Shown one piece after another: positions 38,302 to 47,716 of a stretch of 53,214 bases of DNA. The stretch covers positions 1-53,214 of the forward strand of contig JBBQTC010000018.1 in NCBI GenBank assembly GCA_038234785.1, written 5' to 3'. How positions within the stretch are numbered: the stretch's first letter is position 1; each line of letters starts with the position of its first letter. A model generated the notes under the pieces. The model did not search any database and was not told the DNA's origin. It saw only the letters and a program-made list of their open reading frames with translations. Both the position numbers and the translations under genes were made by a program. The DNA is from UBA668 sp038234785 (lineage in GTDB: Bacteria; Actinomycetota; Acidimicrobiia; Acidimicrobiales; Ilumatobacteraceae).

Positions 38302-38422
38302 CGAACACGTGTTGCCCGTACGTCTGTTCGTAGTGTGCCAGAACAGCTGTTCGACTGTCAACCTCCGACCGAACATTTGTTGCACGAACGGGTGTTTGAC
38401 CTCCTCCACGAACGCGTGTACG
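38302..38422. promoter_or_regulatory. Six LexA-box-like sites in the lexA divergent region
   Basis: Candidates of the form CGAAC-N4-GTTCG: 38302-38315 (ACGT, 3' GTTGC), 38317-38330 (CGTAC-GTCT-GTTCG), 38340-38353 (AGAAC-AGCT-GTTCG), 38370-38383 (CGAAC-ATTT-GTTGC), 38385-38398 (CGAAC-GGGT-GTTTG), 38409-38422 (CGAAC-GCGT-GTACG). The first three and the last three start with nearly the same spacing (15 and 23; 15 and 24) and align with each other. Autoregulation of lexA and control of the LysM gene are expected. Confidence 0.75.
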
Positions 38423-38430
38423 CTGCGACC

Positions 38431-39072
38431 ATGTCCGTACGACCCGAAAAACTCACCGACCGGCAACGAGGCATCCTCGAGGTCATCGAGAAGAGCATGC
38501 GAGACCGGGGTTATCCGCCCAGCGTGCGCGAGATCGGTGAGTCCGTGGGACTCACCTCGCCGTCCACCGTGCACAGCCACCTGGCGTCGCTCCAACGCAT
38601 GGGGTTCCTGCATCGTGATCCCACCAAGCCCCGAGCCATCGAGGTCATGTGGGACCCCTCCTCCGACGCGGCGATCGAACGGCGCCCGGTGCGCCACGTG
38701 CCGCTGGTCGGCGATGTCGCCGCCGGCACCGATGTGCTCGCCCAGGAGAACGTCGAGGAGCTGTTCCCGCTGCCCGAGGACTTCACCGGCACGGGCGGGG
38801 ACCTGTTCATGCTGCGTGTCCGTGGCGACTCGATGATCGACGTCGGCATCATGGACGGCGATTTCGTGGTCGCTCGCAGCCAGGAGACCGCCACCAACGG
38901 CGACATCGTCATCGCCGGCATCCCGGGTGAAGAGGCGACGGTCAAGACCTACCAGCGCAAGGGCGGCACCGTCACGCTGCTGCCGGCGAACCAGCGCCTG
39001 TCACCGATGGTCTTCACGGCCGACGAGGTCCAGGTCTTCGGTCGGGTCGTCACCGTCATGCGTCGGCTCTGA
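38431..39072 (+). CDS. lexA: SOS-response repressor and protease LexA
   Basis: A 213-residue LexA. Winged HTH near 1-65 (GYPPSVREIGESVGL), cleavage site Ala-Gly in DVAAGTDV near 96, catalytic Ser in RGDSMID near 133, and catalytic Lys in ATVKTY near 171. It represses the SOS regulon until RecA filaments trigger its self-cleavage. ATG 38431 places the family N-terminus; upstream in-frame codons lie inside the LexA boxes. recA with its own box is at 46002-47045, so both core SOS genes are here. Confidence 0.97.
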   Translation: MSVRPEKLTDRQRGILEVIEKSMRDRGYPPSVREIGESVGLTSPSTVHSHLASLQRMGFLHRDPTKPRAIEVMWDPSSDAAIERRPVRHVPLVGDVAAGTDVLAQENVEELFPLPEDFTGTGGDLFMLRVRGDSMIDVGIMDGDFVVARSQETATNGDIVIAGIPGEEATVKTYQRKGGTVTLLPANQRLSPMVFTADEVQVFGRVVTVMRRL

Positions 39073-39091
39073 ACCCACCCCGAACGACACC

Positions 39092-39943
39092 TCACGGCTG
39101 AGGCGCTCCCCATCCGCCGCCCGGTGCGACCGGCGGGGGCGGGGGTGGTGTGCTCGGCGGTGGTGTGCTCGGCGGTGGTGGGCTCGACGGTGCCACGGTG
39201 GGCGGCGGCTGGTACGCCGGCGCCGCTCCGGGGGGGACGTAGCCGGGCATGGTGGCCGGCGACTGTGGCGCCCACGCCAGCCCGTTCGCAGGCGGCGTCG
39301 ACGGGGCGCGGCGCTTGCGCAATCCGAGCATGATCAGCGCACCGCCGATCACCAACCCCGCGAGGCCTACGCCGCCGCCCAGGGCCTGAAGCGTGCCGCT
39401 GTCGGTCTCGGGGTCGCCTCCCACAGCGATGGCGAAGTCGGTGTCGTCGCTGGCCACGGTGAGCCGGTAGGTGCCGGGCCGGTCGATCTTGACCTGCTCG
39501 ATCGCCTGCCCCTTGAAGTCCGTCGTCGAGTACGAGTAGGCGTCGCTCTTGGTCATCGCGACCTCGTCGTCGTTGTCGTCGGTCATCGTCAGCGTCACCC
39601 GCGGGAGGTCGTCATCGCCGCGGTCGTAGGCCGCACCGTTGCCCTCGCAGTCCCCGCCGACATCGATCGCGGTGCCCTTGGTCTCCACGAAGAGCGTGAA
39701 CGTCGCCCGCTGCTCGAACTCGAGCGTGGTGGTGCACCCGACCGGCGCGCGGGCGAACCCGGCCACTGTGTCGTTCTTCGCACTGCCGGCCATGCCGACG
39801 ATGACGCCGGCGGCGATCACACCGACGAGCGCCACAGCGATCCCCGCGAACAGCAGCGGCTTGCGCCGTCGTTCGGGCGCGGCGGCGGGCTCCGGGGCAG
39901 GCGCGTAGGTCGGGGCCATGGGCGGTTGCGGTTGGTAGGACAT
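39092..39943 (-). CDS. Pro-rich membrane protein, coupled to dapC-like gene
   Basis: A 283-residue membrane protein. A Pro/Ala-rich N-tail (~1-28) leads to helix LLFAGIAVALVGVIAAGVIV, then an extracytoplasmic domain (~55-180) with two Cys, and a second helix (GGGVGLAGLVIGGALIMLG). The tail is again Pro-rich (PPPSTPPPSTPPPPPP). No enzymatic motif. Its ATG overlaps the aminotransferase stop (TGATG), so it is translated with it. It converges on lexA after 19 bp. Function unknown. Confidence 0.7.
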   Translation of the reverse strand: MSYQPQPPMAPTYAPAPEPAAAPERRRKPLLFAGIAVALVGVIAAGVIVGMAGSAKNDTVAGFARAPVGCTTTLEFEQRATFTLFVETKGTAIDVGGDCEGNGAAYDRGDDDLPRVTLTMTDDNDDEVAMTKSDAYSYSTTDFKGQAIEQVKIDRPGTYRLTVASDDTDFAIAVGGDPETDSGTLQALGGGVGLAGLVIGGALIMLGLRKRRAPSTPPANGLAWAPQSPATMPGYVPPGAAPAYQPPPTVAPSSPPPPSTPPPSTPPPPPPVAPGGGWGAPQP

Positions 39944-41058
39944 CACTGCACCCCCAGTCGCGTGGCGACCAGCTCGATTCGGTCGTCTGGTTGTACCACG
40001 GCGGCCCGCACGTTCTGTGCACCACCTGCGCCGTAGAAGTCGCCAGGGCTGACCAGCGCTCCCCCGTCGCGGGCCAGTCGCTCGGCGAACGCCCATCCGT
40101 CATGGGCGTCGAACCACAGGTAGAAACTGCCGGCGGGCATCCCGATCTCGAGCCCCGACCACGTCGAGAGAATTGTTGCGAGGCGCTCCAACCGATGGCG
40201 ATAGCGGTCTCGTTGGGCCACGACGTGCGCATCGTCGGCCAGCGCGACGGCGCCGGCGGCCTGCACCGGTCCCGGCACCAGCATTCCGACGTGCTTGCGG
40301 ACTTCCTTGAGGTAGGAGACGAGCTCCTGGTCGCCGACGTAGAAGCCGACCCGCAGCCCGGCGAGGTTCGACCGTTTGGAGAGCGAGTGGACGGCCACCA
40401 CTCCCTCGGTGCCCGTCTCGAGGATCGTGCGCGGCGGACCGTCCCAGGTGAACTCGACGTAGCACTCGTCGCTGAACACGGGGACATCGTTGGCCCGACC
40501 CCATGCCGCTGCCGCGTCGAGGTCGCTCAGTGCGCCGGTCGGATTGGAAGGGCTGTTGACCCACAGCATCAGCGCTCTGGCCGTGTCCGCCGGGTCGATC
40601 GCGGACAGGTCGATGGACCCATCGGCGGCTGCCGGTACCGCCACCGGCCGGCATCCGGCGAGCACGGCGCCCATCTCGTAGGTGGGGTACGCCACGGCCG
40701 GGTAGAGCACGGTGTCGCGCGCGGGCGTGCGCAACTTCAAGTACTGCGGCGTGGTTGCCACGAACTCCTTGGTGCCCACACAGGCAGCGATCTGCGACAG
40801 TGAGGCCTCGACGCCGAAGCGGCGTTGCAACCAGTCGCGAATGGCCGAGCGAAGCGGTTCGGTGCCGATCGAAGGCGGGTACCCACGCTCGCTGCCACTG
40901 CTCGACAGGGCCGCCACCACGTCCGCCGGGGGAGGGTCACAGGGCGTCCCGATCGAGAAGTCGACCAAGCCGCCGGGCAGCGCGGCGCCCAGCGGTGCGA
41001 ACCGATCGAGACGGTCGTACGGGTACGGCGGAGGGACGAAGCCAGCAGGTTCCTTCAT
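39943..41058 (-). CDS. dapC: Succinyldiaminopimelate transaminase (DapC-like) aminotransferase
   Basis: A 371-residue PLP aminotransferase of fold type I. NSPSNPTG near 170, SDECYVEF near 195, PLP Lys in SLSKRSNLAGLRVGF near 228, and a C-terminal Arg segment (NVRAAVVQPDD). The sequence resembles the actinobacterial DapC group, which makes N-succinyl-LL-diaminopimelate from the 6-oxo precursor; dapF lies 1.4 kb upstream and supports the assignment. Other aspartate-type aminotransferases are possible. ATG 41058. Confidence 0.8.
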   Translation of the reverse strand: MKEPAGFVPPPYPYDRLDRFAPLGAALPGGLVDFSIGTPCDPPPADVVAALSSSGSERGYPPSIGTEPLRSAIRDWLQRRFGVEASLSQIAACVGTKEFVATTPQYLKLRTPARDTVLYPAVAYPTYEMGAVLAGCRPVAVPAAADGSIDLSAIDPADTARALMLWVNSPSNPTGALSDLDAAAAWGRANDVPVFSDECYVEFTWDGPPRTILETGTEGVVAVHSLSKRSNLAGLRVGFYVGDQELVSYLKEVRKHVGMLVPGPVQAAGAVALADDAHVVAQRDRYRHRLERLATILSTWSGLEIGMPAGSFYLWFDAHDGWAFAERLARDGGALVSPGDFYGAGGAQNVRAAVVQPDDRIELVATRLGVQ

Positions 41059-41088
41059 GACGTCACCATCCTGCCCGATGTCCCCGTC

Positions 41089-42393
41089 TCAGACCGAGTG
41101 CGCCACGAACTCCGCGAGGCGACCGGCGGATGCATCGGACAGGCGCGCTCGCACATGGATGCCGTCGTCCTCGTGGGAGGTGGCGATCACTTCGCCCTCA
41201 CGGTGGATCGAGGCGAGCACGTCGCCGCGCTCGTACGGCACCAGGAGTTGCACGACACGGTCGATCGAGCGGAGACGATCCGCCAGCACGTGAAGGAACT
41301 CGTCGATGCCGGCACCCGTGCGGGCGCTGATGGCGACCGAACCCTGGAAGCGGTGCACCAGTTCGTCGGCGACGTCGGGCTGGGCATCGGCCTTGTTGAA
41401 CACGAGCAACTCCGGCACCTGCAGGGCATCGATCTCGCCGAGCACCTCACGGACCGCGACGATCTGACCATCGGGGTCGGGTGCGGCGCAGTCGACGACA
41501 TGGATCAGGAAGTCGGCGGAGCTCGCCACCTCGAGCGTGCTCTTGAACGACTCGACCAAACCGTGCGGGAGCCGCCGCACGAAGCCGACGGTGTCGGTGA
41601 GCAGCACGGGCTCGCCGCCTGGCAGCGACAAGCGTCGGGTCGTCGGATCGAGCGTGGCGAACAGGCGGTCCTCGACAAGGACCCCGGCATGGGTGAGGCG
41701 GTTGAGCAGCGTGGACTTGCCGGCGTTGGTGTAGCCGACGATCGTGACGGCGCCGAGCCCACTGCGGTTGCGACCCTTGCGTTGCAGGTGACGATTGGTG
41801 TGCAGATCCTTCAGGTCGCTCTCGAGTTTGGTGATGCGACGCTTGATGCGCCGGCGATCGACCTCGAGCTTGGTCTCGCCACTACCGAAGCGGCCGCCGA
41901 TGCTGCCTCGCTGCTGCGACATCCGGGCGGTGGCACCTCGCCGCAGCCGTGGGAGCCGGTAGCGCAACAGCGCCAACTCGACCTGGGCCTTGCCCTCCAA
42001 CGTGTGTGCGTTCTGGGCGAAGATGTCGAGGATGACCGCGGTGCGATCGAGCGCCGTGCGACCGAGCATCTTTTCCAGGTTGTACTGCTGAGCGGGCGCC
42101 AGTTCGTTGTCGAAGACCACGGTGTCGGCATCGACCGCGAGACAGATGTCGCGGAGCTCCTGGGCCTTGCCCTTGCCGATGTACCACGTGTGGTCGGGCG
42201 CGTCGCGACGTTGGGCGACACGGGCAACGACGTCGGCACCGGCTGTGTCGATGAGCAGCGCCAGTTCGTCGAGTCCGGCGTCGGTGTCGTCGTCGGTGTG
42301 GCCGGGCAGAGTGACTCCCACGATGACGATCTGCTCACGCTTGGTGCGCTCGATGAGCGTTGCGCCGAGTGCCTCGTTGTAGGGAGTGTTCAT
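41089..42393 (-). CDS. hflX: GTPase HflX
   Basis: A 434-residue ribosome-associated GTPase. HflX N-domain (TWYIGKGKAQELRD; FDNELAPAQQYNLEK), a coiled coil (~160-200), G1 GYTNAGKSTLLNRL near 207-220, G3 DTVGF, G4 NKAD near 323, and G5 SARTG. It rescues stalled ribosomes or helps with 50S maturation. ATG 42393 has AAAGG upstream. The frame extends further upstream but without family similarity. Gene order dapC-hflX-dapF-miaA-miaB in one direction is like that in mycobacteria. Confidence 0.95.
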   Translation of the reverse strand: MNTPYNEALGATLIERTKREQIVIVGVTLPGHTDDDTDAGLDELALLIDTAGADVVARVAQRRDAPDHTWYIGKGKAQELRDICLAVDADTVVFDNELAPAQQYNLEKMLGRTALDRTAVILDIFAQNAHTLEGKAQVELALLRYRLPRLRRGATARMSQQRGSIGGRFGSGETKLEVDRRRIKRRITKLESDLKDLHTNRHLQRKGRNRSGLGAVTIVGYTNAGKSTLLNRLTHAGVLVEDRLFATLDPTTRRLSLPGGEPVLLTDTVGFVRRLPHGLVESFKSTLEVASSADFLIHVVDCAAPDPDGQIVAVREVLGEIDALQVPELLVFNKADAQPDVADELVHRFQGSVAISARTGAGIDEFLHVLADRLRSIDRVVQLLVPYERGDVLASIHREGEVIATSHEDDGIHVRARLSDASAGRLAEFVAHSV

Positions 42394-42415
42394 GCCTGGC
42401 CTTTCTGCACCGGGG

Positions 42416-43216
42416 TCAGACCTCGACGGTGACGGCAGCGATGAACTGCGCCGGGCCGATGAGCGTGGCCCGCCCGGTGGCGGGGTGGTGCAGACGTACC
42501 CTTGCATCTCCGCCGTCCATGTGCACGAGGATTTCGTCTGCGGTGGAGGGCACGAGACCCCATTGACGTGCCGCCCAAGCGGCGGCGCAGGCACCCGTGC
42601 CGCACGCCTCGGTGATCCCGGCGCCACGCTCGTGGACCCGCATCGTGATCGCGTGGGGCTCCGGGCCAGGCTCGATGATCTCGAGGTTCACGTAGGGCAC
42701 GATCTGGCCGAGCCCGAGCAGGTCGACCACCGCCACCTCCTCCACACCCACCACCGAGTGCGGGTTGCCCACGCTGAGGTGCGACACCGGCCGCAGTGGG
42801 TCGGCACCGATTCGATGCCAGTCGGCCGGCTCGTCGATGGGCGCGACATCGCCCATGTCGACCGCAGCGTGCACGATCGAGGGATCCTCAGTGGCCGTCA
42901 GCGTGACGAGCCGCTCTCCGGCATCGGTGAGGATCCGCTGCGGTGACATGTCACCGCGCCGCGTCGCCAGCGCTTGAGCGAAGCAGCGAATGCCGTTCCC
43001 ACTCATCTCGGCCCGAGATCCGTCGGCGTTGTACAGCCACATCTGCGCTGCGTACCCGTCGGCGCTCTCGCCGACGAGCAGACCATCCGCACCGACGCCA
43101 CGTCGGCGGTCGCACAACCGGCGAGCCAACGCAGGGAGATCGGCAACGTGCGGGTGGAACACGACGAGGAAGTCGTTTCCGAGTCCGTGATGTTTGGTGA
43201 GCGAGAGCTGAGTCAT
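42416..43216 (-). CDS. dapF: Diaminopimelate epimerase
   Basis: A 266-residue epimerase converting LL- to meso-diaminopimelate for lysine and peptidoglycan. The two catalytic Cys are visible: in MSGNGIRCF near 72-80 and in EACGTGACAAAW near 214-225. N-terminal KHHGLGNDF is the family start. ATG 43216 overlaps the miaA stop by 4 bp (ATGA). It supports peptidoglycan precursor synthesis together with dapC, murF and ddl in this window. Confidence 0.96.
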   Translation of the reverse strand: MTQLSLTKHHGLGNDFLVVFHPHVADLPALARRLCDRRRGVGADGLLVGESADGYAAQMWLYNADGSRAEMSGNGIRCFAQALATRRGDMSPQRILTDAGERLVTLTATEDPSIVHAAVDMGDVAPIDEPADWHRIGADPLRPVSHLSVGNPHSVVGVEEVAVVDLLGLGQIVPYVNLEIIEPGPEPHAITMRVHERGAGITEACGTGACAAAWAARQWGLVPSTADEILVHMDGGDARVRLHHPATGRATLIGPAQFIAAVTVEV

Positions 43217-44130
43217 GTGTCTGCCAGATCGGTCAGGACCGGCAGCGCCTCGGCCACCGGATCGTCGTCGATGGTGACCCAGCGTATGCGGGGGTCGCGA
43301 CGGAACCATCGTTCCTGGCGGACCGCGAACTGGCGGGTGCGGACGATGATCGTCTCGACGGCTTCGGCGAGCGAACAGTCCCCTCGCAGGTGGTCGGTCA
43401 GTTCCTTGTAGCCGAGGGCCTGGGACGCCGTCCGCGACAGGCCGTCGGGTTCGGCCAGCAACCCCTCGACCTCAGCCAACAGTCCGGCGTCCATCATCCG
43501 GTGCACACGACGGGCGATCCGGTCGGCGAGCTGAGGCCGGGGCCACCGCAGTCCCACCTGCACGAACGGCACCTGCGGATAGTGGGCGATGCCGGGTCCG
43601 AACGAGCTGAACGGTCGACCGCTCCCGATGGTGACTTCCAACGCCCGCACCACCCGGCGACCGTTCGAGGGTTCCATGCGGTCCGCGGCGACCGGATCGA
43701 GCCGGGCGAGGTCGGCGTGCAGCGCGTCGGCCCCGTCGGCCACCAGTCGAGCCTCGAGGTCTGCCCGCACTTCCGGCCAGCGGCCGGGGATGTCCATCGG
43801 ATCGGTGAGACCGCGAAGGTACAGCCCCGTGCCGGCGACCAGGATGGCCCGGACGCCTCGCGTTCGCATGTCGGCGAGCGAGGCGTTCGCGGCCTCGAGA
43901 TAGTCGGCCACCGTGGAATCGGTGCTCGGCTCGGCCAGGTCGATCCCGTGATGGACGACGCTGCGCTGGTCGCCGAGCGAGGGCTTGGCGGTGCCGATGT
44001 CCATCCGCCGGTACACCTGCATCGCGTCGACAGCGAGGATCTCGCACGACGGCCGCCCAGCAGCGAAGGCCATCGCCACGTCGCTCTTTCCGGACGCCGT
44101 GGGCCCGAGGACGACGAGCGGCGTGGTCAC
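43213..44130 (-). CDS. miaA: tRNA dimethylallyltransferase
   Basis: A 305-residue transferase that adds a dimethylallyl group to A37 of tRNAs reading UNN codons. P-loop GPTASGKSDVA near 9-19, DAMQVYRRMDIGTAKP near 35-50, GTGLYLRGL near 100-108, and QALGYKEL near 240. GTG start at 44130 overlaps the miaB stop by 4 bp. MiaB acts on the product of MiaA, so this coupled pair makes the complete modification. Confidence 0.96.
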   Translation of the reverse strand: MTTPLVVLGPTASGKSDVAMAFAAGRPSCEILAVDAMQVYRRMDIGTAKPSLGDQRSVVHHGIDLAEPSTDSTVADYLEAANASLADMRTRGVRAILVAGTGLYLRGLTDPMDIPGRWPEVRADLEARLVADGADALHADLARLDPVAADRMEPSNGRRVVRALEVTIGSGRPFSSFGPGIAHYPQVPFVQVGLRWPRPQLADRIARRVHRMMDAGLLAEVEGLLAEPDGLSRTASQALGYKELTDHLRGDCSLAEAVETIIVRTRQFAVRQERWFRRDPRIRWVTIDDDPVAEALPVLTDLADT

Positions 44131-45545
44131 CCTGCGAGCACGGGAATGCGGCGGCGGTGCGTGGGTTCGGCGATCAGTTCCACGAAGCGCCCCATGAGGT
44201 GATGCGGCGCGGCCGACACGACCTCGACGGTCGCATATGAACCGACACGCAGCGCCGTGGTGGCCGGGAAGTGCACGAGCTTGTTCTGACGGGTGCGGCC
44301 GCTCGTGACCGACGGGTCCTTCTTGCTCGGGCCCTCGACGATCACTTCCTCGACGCGACCGACTCGCGCCAGGTGCTTGGCCAGCGCGCTGCGCTCGACC
44401 ACGATTCGCAGACGCTGGAATCGCTCCCCCGCCACGGCGGGATCGACGAAGTCGTCGACCATCTCGGCTGCCTCGGTGCCCGCACGCGGCGAGAACAGGA
44501 ACGTGTACGCATAGTCGTACTCGGCGGCGGCGGCGACCTCGAGCGTGCCCTGGAAGTCGGCCTCGGTCTCACCCGGGAAGCCGACGATGATGTCGGTGCT
44601 GACAGCGAGGTCGTCGACCGCAGCGCGGGCCTGCGCCAAACGCTCCAGGTACCGCCCGGCGGTGTACCCGCGGTGCATCACCGCGAGCAGACGGTCGCTC
44701 CCGGACTGCAAGGGGTAGTGCAGGTGCTCACACACCGCCGCAGTGCCTGCCATCGCCGCGAACGTGTCGGCCCGCATGTCCTTGGGGTGCGGACTGGTGA
44801 AGCGCACGCGACGGATGCCGGGCACCGTCCCCACCTCGCCCAGCAGCTCGGAGAACAGCGGGCGCAGGCGGGCATCGCTGTCGCCCTGCTGGCGTGCGGT
44901 CACCTGCAGGTCGCGCCCGTAGCTGTTGACGTTCTGGCCGAGCAGGGTGACTTCGGTGACGCCGGCGGCTGCGAGCGAGCGCACCTCGTCGACGATGTCG
45001 GCGAACGGGCGGCTGAGCTCGACGCCGCGCACGGACGGGACGATGCAGAACGCGCAGTTGTTGTCGCACCCGATCTGGATGGTGACCCAGGCGTTGTACG
45101 ACGTGTCGCGGCGCACCGGTAGCGCGCTCGGAAACAGCGCGTGATCGTCGATGACGGCCTCGTCGAAGATCTCGGTGACCGGACCATGCTGCTGCGCGTG
45201 ATGGACCAGTTCGGCCGTGCGGTGCACGTTGTGGGTGCCGAGCACGACGTCGACCCAGGGAGCCTTCTGGCCGACCAGGTCGCGATCCTTCTGAGCGAGG
45301 CAGCCGGCCACCACGATCTGGCGTCCGTCGGCCTGTTCCTTCCACTGCTTCAACCATCCGAGGCTGCCGTAGAGCTTGTTGTCGGCGTTCTCGCGGATGC
45401 AGCAGGTGTTGAGCACCACCAGATCCGCGTCGTCCTCGGAGGCGACCTCGACCATGCCGTCGGCCTCAAGCAACCCGGCGATGCGCTCGGAGTCGTGTTC
45501 GTTCATCTGACACCCGAAGGTGTGCACGACGTAGCTGCGAGCCAT
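44127..45545 (-). CDS. miaB: tRNA-2-methylthio-N6-dimethylallyladenosine synthase
   Basis: A 472-residue radical-SAM methylthiotransferase. N-terminal UPF0004 domain with Cys in TFGCQMN, NTCCIREN and AGCLAQ (about 11, 48 and 82). Radical-SAM cluster CDNNCAFC near 159-166, and a C-terminal TRAM domain (SGRTRQNKLVHFP...). It adds a methylthio group to i6A37. ATG 45545. Between it and recA is only the VOC gene. Confidence 0.96.
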   Translation of the reverse strand: MARSYVVHTFGCQMNEHDSERIAGLLEADGMVEVASEDDADLVVLNTCCIRENADNKLYGSLGWLKQWKEQADGRQIVVAGCLAQKDRDLVGQKAPWVDVVLGTHNVHRTAELVHHAQQHGPVTEIFDEAVIDDHALFPSALPVRRDTSYNAWVTIQIGCDNNCAFCIVPSVRGVELSRPFADIVDEVRSLAAAGVTEVTLLGQNVNSYGRDLQVTARQQGDSDARLRPLFSELLGEVGTVPGIRRVRFTSPHPKDMRADTFAAMAGTAAVCEHLHYPLQSGSDRLLAVMHRGYTAGRYLERLAQARAAVDDLAVSTDIIVGFPGETEADFQGTLEVAAAAEYDYAYTFLFSPRAGTEAAEMVDDFVDPAVAGERFQRLRIVVERSALAKHLARVGRVEEVIVEGPSKKDPSVTSGRTRQNKLVHFPATTALRVGSYATVEVVSAAPHHLMGRFVELIAEPTHRRRIPVLAG

Positions 45546-45576
45546 GGCCGATCAGGCTACCGGAGCCCTGCTTGGC

Positions 45577-46001
45577 TCAATCCGAGAGTTCGCCCGACCC
45601 GTCGTCGTGCAACGGTAGGTACGGGTTGTACGCCAACTCCCACAGGTGACCATCGGGGTCGGCAACATACGACGAGTAGCCGCCCCACTCGACCGCGGTG
45701 GGCCGCTTCATCGGCTCCGCCCCCACCGCCACCCAACGGGCGAACTCGGCATCGACAGCGTCGACAGAGGCAAGGTTCATCGCGATGGTCACGCCACGGA
45801 ACCCGAATCCTTCCGCCGACACTCCCGCATCGTCTGCCAACGGCTCGCGCCCGAAGACCGCAAGCACCGTCGGGCCGGCACGGAAGAACGAGATCTCGTC
45901 CTGCGAGGCGCTGGACCGATGAAAGCCCAGCGCCTCGTAGAACACCGTGGACGCCGCGACATCGCGCACACCGAGTGTGACGATGGTGACGTGCGCCGAC
46001 A

Positions 46002-46002
<1 letters not shown>
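45577..46002 (-). CDS. VOC/glyoxalase-fold protein coupled to recA
   Basis: A 141-residue single VOC domain: VTIVTLGVRDVAASTVFYEALGF at the N-terminus and YVADPDGHLWELAYNP at the C-terminus, typical of glyoxalase/bleomycin-resistance-like proteins. Metal ligands (His, Glu) near the ends are only partly present: Glu in WELAYNP is, the first His is not at the usual place. Its ATG (46002) overlaps the recA stop (TGATG), so it is translated with recA. The position is often taken by recX in related genomes. Function unknown. Confidence 0.8.
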
Positions 46003-47045
<1,043 letters not shown>

Positions 47046-47211
47046 TGTTGCTCCGTTTCCTGCCTTGCGGCTGCGATGCCTTGCGGCTTCCTGTGGGGAG
47101 GCCGGCGGCCTCGATGTGAGCACCGTACGAAAGGGGTGTGACAAGGTGACCCGGAGGCGGATGTCGTGCCCCGAACCGCAGGTGCGTGTTCGAACGACAT
47201 CACTGTAACTA

Positions 47212-47225
47212 CGAACAGTCGTTCG
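47212..47225. promoter_or_regulatory. LexA box upstream of recA
   Basis: CGAAC-AGTC-GTTCG is a perfect match to the CGAAC-N4-GTTCG SOS box of Gram-positives. It lies 167 bp upstream of the recA GTG, in the last codons/stop region of the DUF983 gene. A second TTCGAAC motif occurs at ~47189-47195. Confidence 0.8.
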
Positions 47226-47226
47226 A

Positions 47227-47676
47227 TCAAGCATCCCCGGCAGGAATCGTGACGGGCGTCCGCCCGACGGCCGCGTCGGCGTCTGCGAGTTCCTGTTCGG
47301 ACGGCTTGTGCGACGCCAGATCGAAGGCCAGCCAGATCAGATACGTGAACGGGTATGCCAGCAACGGAAGGAGGATCGCGCCGGCGATCATGCCGACGGT
47401 GAGCGCCACCGCCGGGTAGTCGGGAGCAAGGGCGATGAACGCCACGATCATCGACACCGACAGCGTCAAGAACGTGAACACGGTGTTGAGCGTGATCGGA
47501 CCCAACTCGAAACCGTGCTCTCGGTGCCACTTGATGCCACACGTACGACAGCGCTCGTGACGGCCCAGCCAATGGCGGATGAAGGTACGGCGACTGCCGC
47601 AACGAGGACATTTGAGCACCGCTGCGCGTCGAAACATCTTGGCGGTCGAGGGCATGGGACGATCCATACCCCCCAT
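47227..47676 (-). CDS. DUF983-type membrane protein with zinc ribbon
   Basis: A 149-residue protein of the DUF983 family. Zinc ribbon CPRCGSRRTFIRHW...CRTCG (Cys near 23, 26, 43, 46), then two to three membrane segments (NTVFTFLTLSVSMIVAFIALAP, VALTVGMIAGAILLPLLAYPFTYLIWL). The start is uncertain: ATG 47676, 47667 or 47655. Function unknown; the next gene in the same direction is recA. Confidence 0.8.
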   Translation of the reverse strand: MGGMDRPMPSTAKMFRRAAVLKCPRCGSRRTFIRHWLGRHERCRTCGIKWHREHGFELGPITLNTVFTFLTLSVSMIVAFIALAPDYPAVALTVGMIAGAILLPLLAYPFTYLIWLAFDLASHKPSEQELADADAAVGRTPVTIPAGDA

Positions 47677-47681
47677 GGTAT

Positions 47682-47699
47682 AGAACGCGGGGCCGTTCT
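47682..47699. promoter_or_regulatory. 18-bp dyad between divergent membrane-protein genes
   Basis: AGAACG (47682-47687), spacer CGGGGC, CGTTCT (47694-47699). The dyad lies in the 40-bp gap between the DUF983 gene and the gene at 47717. The GAAC half-sites are eight bases apart, unlike the LexA-box spacing of four, so it is a separate candidate operator. Confidence 0.35.
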
Positions 47700-47716
47700 C
47701 TGCCAGTCTGTGCGCC

